Source: an uncultured bacterium
GTDB taxonomy: Bacteria > Planctomycetota > UBA1135 > GCA-002686595
Assembly: GCA_938075305.1 (NCBI GenBank)
Contig: CALJGV010000026.1
Span: 1-48,992 of the forward strand
Direction of reading: 5' to 3'
DNA: 48,992 bases
The first letter of the stretch is position 1. Each line of letters starts with the position of its first letter. Position numbers and translations under genes: made by a program. Of the stretch, positions 45,600 through 48,992 are shown one piece after another. A model generated the notes under the pieces. It made no database searches and was not told the DNA's origin. It saw only the letters and a program-made list of their open reading frames with translations.

Positions 45600-47300
45600 T
45601 CAGTCCTGGGATCGGCCGAAGACCTGGAGCTTGCCGAGGCCGATGTCAGCGAGCATCCCCAGGGCTTGCTCGTCGGCATCGCCGACCGAGATGACGTGGA
45701 TCTCCAGCTCGCGCAGCATGTTCATCCGGCGGGTGTCTTCGAGGAGCAGGGGCCAGTTCGAGTAAGGGCCGATGAAGTTCATGTTCATGGTCCTCTCCTT
45801 CCCTTCGCGCTTGCTCTCCTTGTCGGTGATGACCCTCCCGTCGCCATAGTCGACGTCGGTGACCGTGTAGTCGTCCACCGAGGGGTCGCCGTCGCTCAGC
45901 ACGAAGAGGGTGTCGGCCCCGCTCACGAAGGTCTCAGGGTCCACGTAACCAGCGCCCTTCACGCGCCCCTTCTTGGAGGTGGCGAAGGCGAGCTTCAGGC
46001 CAGCGTGGAGGTTGGTGTCACCCCAGATGGTGCCGTGGACCCGCTCCCCCTGCGGCGCGCCGATCTTGATGCCGTCCAGCTCCTTGAGCACCTTCTTCAC
46101 GTTGCCCGGGGTGGCCTTGACCATGCCCTTGGTGCCCTTGATGTACTCGGCGTTCGAGCCGAACCCGATCACGCAGAACTTCTGGTCCGGCTGGAGGCGT
46201 TCCAGGGAGACCCGGAGGTGTTCACGGGCCACATCGAAGCGGGTCTTCACGATGTACCAGGGGATGTCCGCCTCGGTGGGAAGGTCGCCCTTCTTCCGCT
46301 TCTTGCGGACCCTCGGCCCAGACTCGGGCGCTCCCTTGGGCTTCCACTCCGGCGGAATGGGGGCGGCCATGGAGTCGGACAGGTCGAGGAGATAGCAGAT
46401 CCGCTCTCCGGTCACCTCGACACCGAAGAAGCGTGGGCGTACGTACTCGTCGTCCGCGTCGTCGGCCTTGGGCGCGGCCTTGTCGCCCTCCTTCCGCCGG
46501 TCCTTGGCTTCCTGGGCTCGCTTCGCCAGGAGGGTCCGCCACGCCGCGGCCTCGAGCACCACGGCCTCCGCGTCCAGCTCCGCGGCCAGGTGCCTCGCGA
46601 GGATCAACTTGGCGGCTCGCGGGACGCTCTCGTCCTCGAAGGTGGCCACGAGCGTGAGCGCCAGCTTCTTCCAGGGGGTCTCTGTCTGGGTCTTCTTATT
46701 GCCCAGCGCGGTGAGCGCGGAGGCGTAGGCGCCCATCAGCGCGATCTGGTCCTGCTCCTTCTTCGGGGGGCTCTGCAGGAGCTCGGGAATCAGGTCGTAC
46801 AGGGCCTCGCTCGAGGTCGCGGTCAGGGCCTCGATGGCGGCTCCGCGCAGGGCGATGTTCTTGGAGTTACGGGCAATGTCGATGGCGCCCTCGGGCCCGG
46901 TCAGCTGGATCTCCACCGCCAGGGCGTGCCGCCACAGCCACGCGTCCTCGGCGCCGTTGGCGTCCTCTCGCCAGTCGGCGAGGGCCTGCGCGAGCCCGTC
47001 CTTCCCCTTCTTTCCGATGGCGGCAAGCGATGAGGCCATCAGGTAGCGCTCCTGGTCCTTGGGCAGGTCGGGCTTCTCGTATCGGCGGGCGAGCTCGCCG
47101 ATGGCCTCGGGCTCCCGGGACTTCGCGAGCGAGTCGTAGGCCTGAATGTGATAGCGGAGCGGCAGCCGCAGCATGAGCTCGTTCACCTCCTCCATCAGCG
47201 CCTCAAGTGACTGTGTGTCCTGACCCACGGTCCTGGGAGCCGCTCCGGCGGGGCCGAGGCTGAGGGCGAAGAGGGCTGCTAGGGCAGGGAGGTGACGCAT
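45600..47300 (-). CDS. Exported VWA-domain protein
   Basis: This is a 566-residue protein with signal peptide MRHLPALAALFALSLGPAGA. Residues about 30-265 are helical, HEAT-like (for example SKNIALRGAAIEALTATSSEAL). A von Willebrand A domain follows with the metal site D306-L-S-D-S-M and later FVLSDGDPSVDD and IHVISVGDADEQAL. Such proteins bind partners in a metal-dependent way outside the cytoplasm. A low-complexity basic insert (RVRKKRKKG) lies inside the domain. The upstream 364 bases separate it from the divergent repeat protein. Confidence 0.8.
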   Translation of the reverse strand: MRHLPALAALFALSLGPAGAAPRTVGQDTQSLEALMEEVNELMLRLPLRYHIQAYDSLAKSREPEAIGELARRYEKPDLPKDQERYLMASSLAAIGKKGKDGLAQALADWREDANGAEDAWLWRHALAVEIQLTGPEGAIDIARNSKNIALRGAAIEALTATSSEALYDLIPELLQSPPKKEQDQIALMGAYASALTALGNKKTQTETPWKKLALTLVATFEDESVPRAAKLILARHLAAELDAEAVVLEAAAWRTLLAKRAQEAKDRRKEGDKAAPKADDADDEYVRPRFFGVEVTGERICYLLDLSDSMAAPIPPEWKPKGAPESGPRVRKKRKKGDLPTEADIPWYIVKTRFDVAREHLRVSLERLQPDQKFCVIGFGSNAEYIKGTKGMVKATPGNVKKVLKELDGIKIGAPQGERVHGTIWGDTNLHAGLKLAFATSKKGRVKGAGYVDPETFVSGADTLFVLSDGDPSVDDYTVTDVDYGDGRVITDKESKREGKERTMNMNFIGPYSNWPLLLEDTRRMNMLRELEIHVISVGDADEQALGMLADIGLGKLQVFGRSQD

Positions 47301-47664
47301 GGGCGAGGGCTGAGGGTGGACGGGGAGGAGGGAAGGCCAGCGTACGTCCTCTATCGGGAGCGAACCTCGAACGAAATCGAGGCGGGCTGGAGAATGCCAC
47401 GCAACGCAAATCGGGCGTGCCCTTGCCCAGAAGGCGACATGCCTCAATGCGAACCACAGTCCGCCAGCCATGGCCGCTGGAGTCAGTGCAGAGCCAGGGA
47501 AGTGAAAGCTCGCGCAAGACTCGGATTCCAGAACTCGTATCGGTGGGGTAGGGTTAAGCAATGCACCCGGGCCTCTTCCTGGGTCGCTTCGCTGACCCCA
47601 TTTACTGCGCTGAACGCCCCTGTTACGGCGCTCAGGCTTCTCCTCCCTTCCTTCCTCATCCTCC
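47301..47664. other. 364-base divergent intergenic region
   Basis: No gene or RNA is recognised. It must hold promoters for the VWA gene (leftward) and the repeat-protein gene (rightward). It is somewhat lower in GC than its surroundings. Just before the ATG at 47665 lies a pyrimidine-rich stretch (CTTCTCCTCCCTTCCTTCC) with no purine-rich ribosome site, so the rightward gene may have an atypical initiation region. Confidence 0.5.
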
Positions 47665-48992
47665 ATGTTTAAGAAGACCAGCACCACCTTCGTGGCGGCT
47701 CTGTGCGTTGCCAGTGCGGCTTCCGCGCAGGTCACCAATGACGACTGTGCCAACGCGGCTGTCGCGCCCCTCGGCGCGACCGCGTTTGACAACACCCTCG
47801 CCATCGACGAGGGCATTCCCTTCAACTGCGCCGCTGGCGGCGGACCGGACATCTGGTACTCGTACACCGCTGCGACCACCGACGACCTCACCTTCGACCT
47901 CTGCGGTTCGAGCTACGACACCGCCCTGACGGTCTACAGCGGCACCTGCGCCGCGCTGAACGAGATTCAGTGCAACGACGACTCGTGCGGCCTCCAGAGC
48001 TCCATCACCGTCGGCGGCGTCGCTGTCGGAAACACCTACCTCCTCCGCATCGCCGGCTTCAACGGCGGTACGGGCTTCGGAACGCTCAACATCACCGAGG
48101 TCGTCCCGCCCCCGGGCGTCGGTAACGACACCTGCGCCACTGCGACGGCCCTGACGCTCAACACCCCCGCGGCCACGGACAACACCCTCGCCGTCGACGA
48201 GGGCCTGTTCCCCTTCGCCTGCGCGGGCACCACGGCCCCGGACATCTGGTACACGTACACCGCGGCCAGCACCCAGGACCTGCGCTTCGAGCTCTGTGGC
48301 TCGAGCTACGACACGGCCATGGAGGTCTTCGACGGCTCCTGCACCGCGCTCAACCTGATCGAGTGCAACGACGACAGCTGCGGTCTTCAGAGCGCGGTGA
48401 CCGTCCCGAACGTCGTGGCGGGTACCCAGTACTTCGTCCGCGTCGGCGGCTGGAACGGCTCGACCGGCTTCGGAACCATCCAGGTCTCCGAGCAGGTCCC
48501 GCCCCCCCCGCCCGCTCCGAACTGCGTCGAGACGACCTTCGCGAACAACAACGGTGGAGCCGCTGGCGGCGCCGTCTACTTCGACATCACGGTCACCCAG
48601 TCCATCTCGATCGCGCAGCTGCAGGTCAACACCGGTAGCGCCCAGACCGCGATCTCGGTGTACACGGTTGCCGGCACGTACCTCGGCAACGAGGGCAACG
48701 CTGGCGCCTGGACGCTCGTGGCTGAGGACGACGGTCTCGGCATCGGTAACGGTGCTGGCGCCCAGTCCCAGGTCGACCTCGCGACGCCCTTCTCCCTCGC
48801 CCCTGGTACCTACGGCATGTGCCTGGTCGGTGACAACTTCACCACCGGCATCACCATGGCCCACGCCTACACGAACGGCACCGGCGCCAACCAGAACTAC
48901 GTGAGCGGCGATGGTGTGATCACCCTCGACCTCGGCGCGGCGGACAACGCTCCCTTCGCCGGTGGCAACTTCTCCCCGCGCGTCTGGAACGG
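47665..48992 (+). CDS. Secreted cysteine-paired repeat protein (partial, runs off the window)
   Basis: The first 442 residues are present and no stop is reached. A signal peptide (ending ASAQ, about 22) is followed by two repeats, residues 25-146 and 153-276. Each has N-D-x-C-A, a PDIWYxYTAA strand, L-C-GSSYDTA, C-x8-C-NDDSCGLQS and a final G-F/W-NGxTGFGT. The cysteines are placed to form conserved disulfides. A different beta domain starts near 287 (NCVETTFANNNGGAAGGAVYFDI). Proteins of this type are abundant in planctomycetes and presumed to be surface or extracellular; function is unknown. Confidence 0.75.
   Translation, partial: MFKKTSTTFVAALCVASAASAQVTNDDCANAAVAPLGATAFDNTLAIDEGIPFNCAAGGGPDIWYSYTAATTDDLTFDLCGSSYDTALTVYSGTCAALNEIQCNDDSCGLQSSITVGGVAVGNTYLLRIAGFNGGTGFGTLNITEVVPPPGVGNDTCATATALTLNTPAATDNTLAVDEGLFPFACAGTTAPDIWYTYTAASTQDLRFELCGSSYDTAMEVFDGSCTALNLIECNDDSCGLQSAVTVPNVVAGTQYFVRVGGWNGSTGFGTIQVSEQVPPPPPAPNCVETTFANNNGGAAGGAVYFDITVTQSISIAQLQVNTGSAQTAISVYTVAGTYLGNEGNAGAWTLVAEDDGLGIGNGAGAQSQVDLATPFSLAPGTYGMCLVGDNFTTGITMAHAYTNGTGANQNYVSGDGVITLDLGAADNAPFAGGNFSPRVWN

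Overview
The window is GC-rich, gene-dense bacterial chromosome that most likely comes from the phylum Planctomycetota. The support is indirect. The secreted protein at 31900-32913 ends in a domain I associate with planctomycetes (YCTP start, lone Cys in a GTLCISG segment, NFQAWFRDANP near the end). The protein at 47665 onward carries the paired-cysteine NDDSCGLQS repeats common in the same phylum. There is also a cluster of sulfatase-like lipoproteins. No rRNA, tRNA, CRISPR array, insertion sequence, phage gene or integrase was recognised.

Layout: 1-94 is the tail of a probable outer-membrane beta-barrel protein, closed by a strong hairpin. 205-3106 holds a small zinc-ribbon-like membrane protein, a short-chain dehydrogenase fold protein that has lost its catalytic residues, a DUF2203-like protein and an exported EF-hand/31-residue-repeat protein. 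3400-12152 is a long co-directional run: split transketolase (C-terminal half first), S41 protease, tsaD, larB, carA, a sulfatase-like lipoprotein and a TPR-like lipoprotein. 12149-19974 holds an S9 peptidase, a GT-C-type membrane glycosyltransferase, an AlkP-superfamily lipoprotein and two tandem sulfatase-like lipoproteins. 20152-31733 has a di-heme peroxidase, a two-component system, a MATE transporter, a DegP-like protease, an arylsulfotransferase-like lipoprotein, meaB, a VOC protein, a sarcosine-oxidase-like flavoprotein and a GIY-YIG protein. 31900-36011 has the secreted protein, a spermidine-synthase-like protein, a duplicated SpoIIAA-like protein, a TraF-like outer-membrane protein and a 38-residue membrane peptide. 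36031-48992 has a probable selenoprotein, mutB, mutA, a DUF2339 membrane giant, a GH99/WbsX-like protein, a VWA protein and the start of a large repeat protein.

The most striking observation is at 36031-37059 on the minus strand. One continuous reading frame of 343 codons, from an export signal through two thioredoxin-like regions, is interrupted only by an in-frame TGA at codon 78. A hairpin fitting the bacterial SECIS layout follows it. The simplest reading is a Sec-containing exported thioredoxin-like protein of a family I do not recognise; a nonsense-mutated gene is the alternative.

Working together: mutA, mutB and the distant meaB point to methylmalonyl-CoA/succinyl-CoA interconversion with mutase protection. 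Four AlkP/sulfatase-superfamily lipoproteins with Thr or Ser, not Cys, at the nucleophile position, plus a GT-C glycosyltransferase and an arylsulfotransferase-like lipoprotein, suggest envelope glycan or lipid modification outside the inner membrane. Many neighbours share ATGA or TGATG overlaps, so translational coupling is common here.
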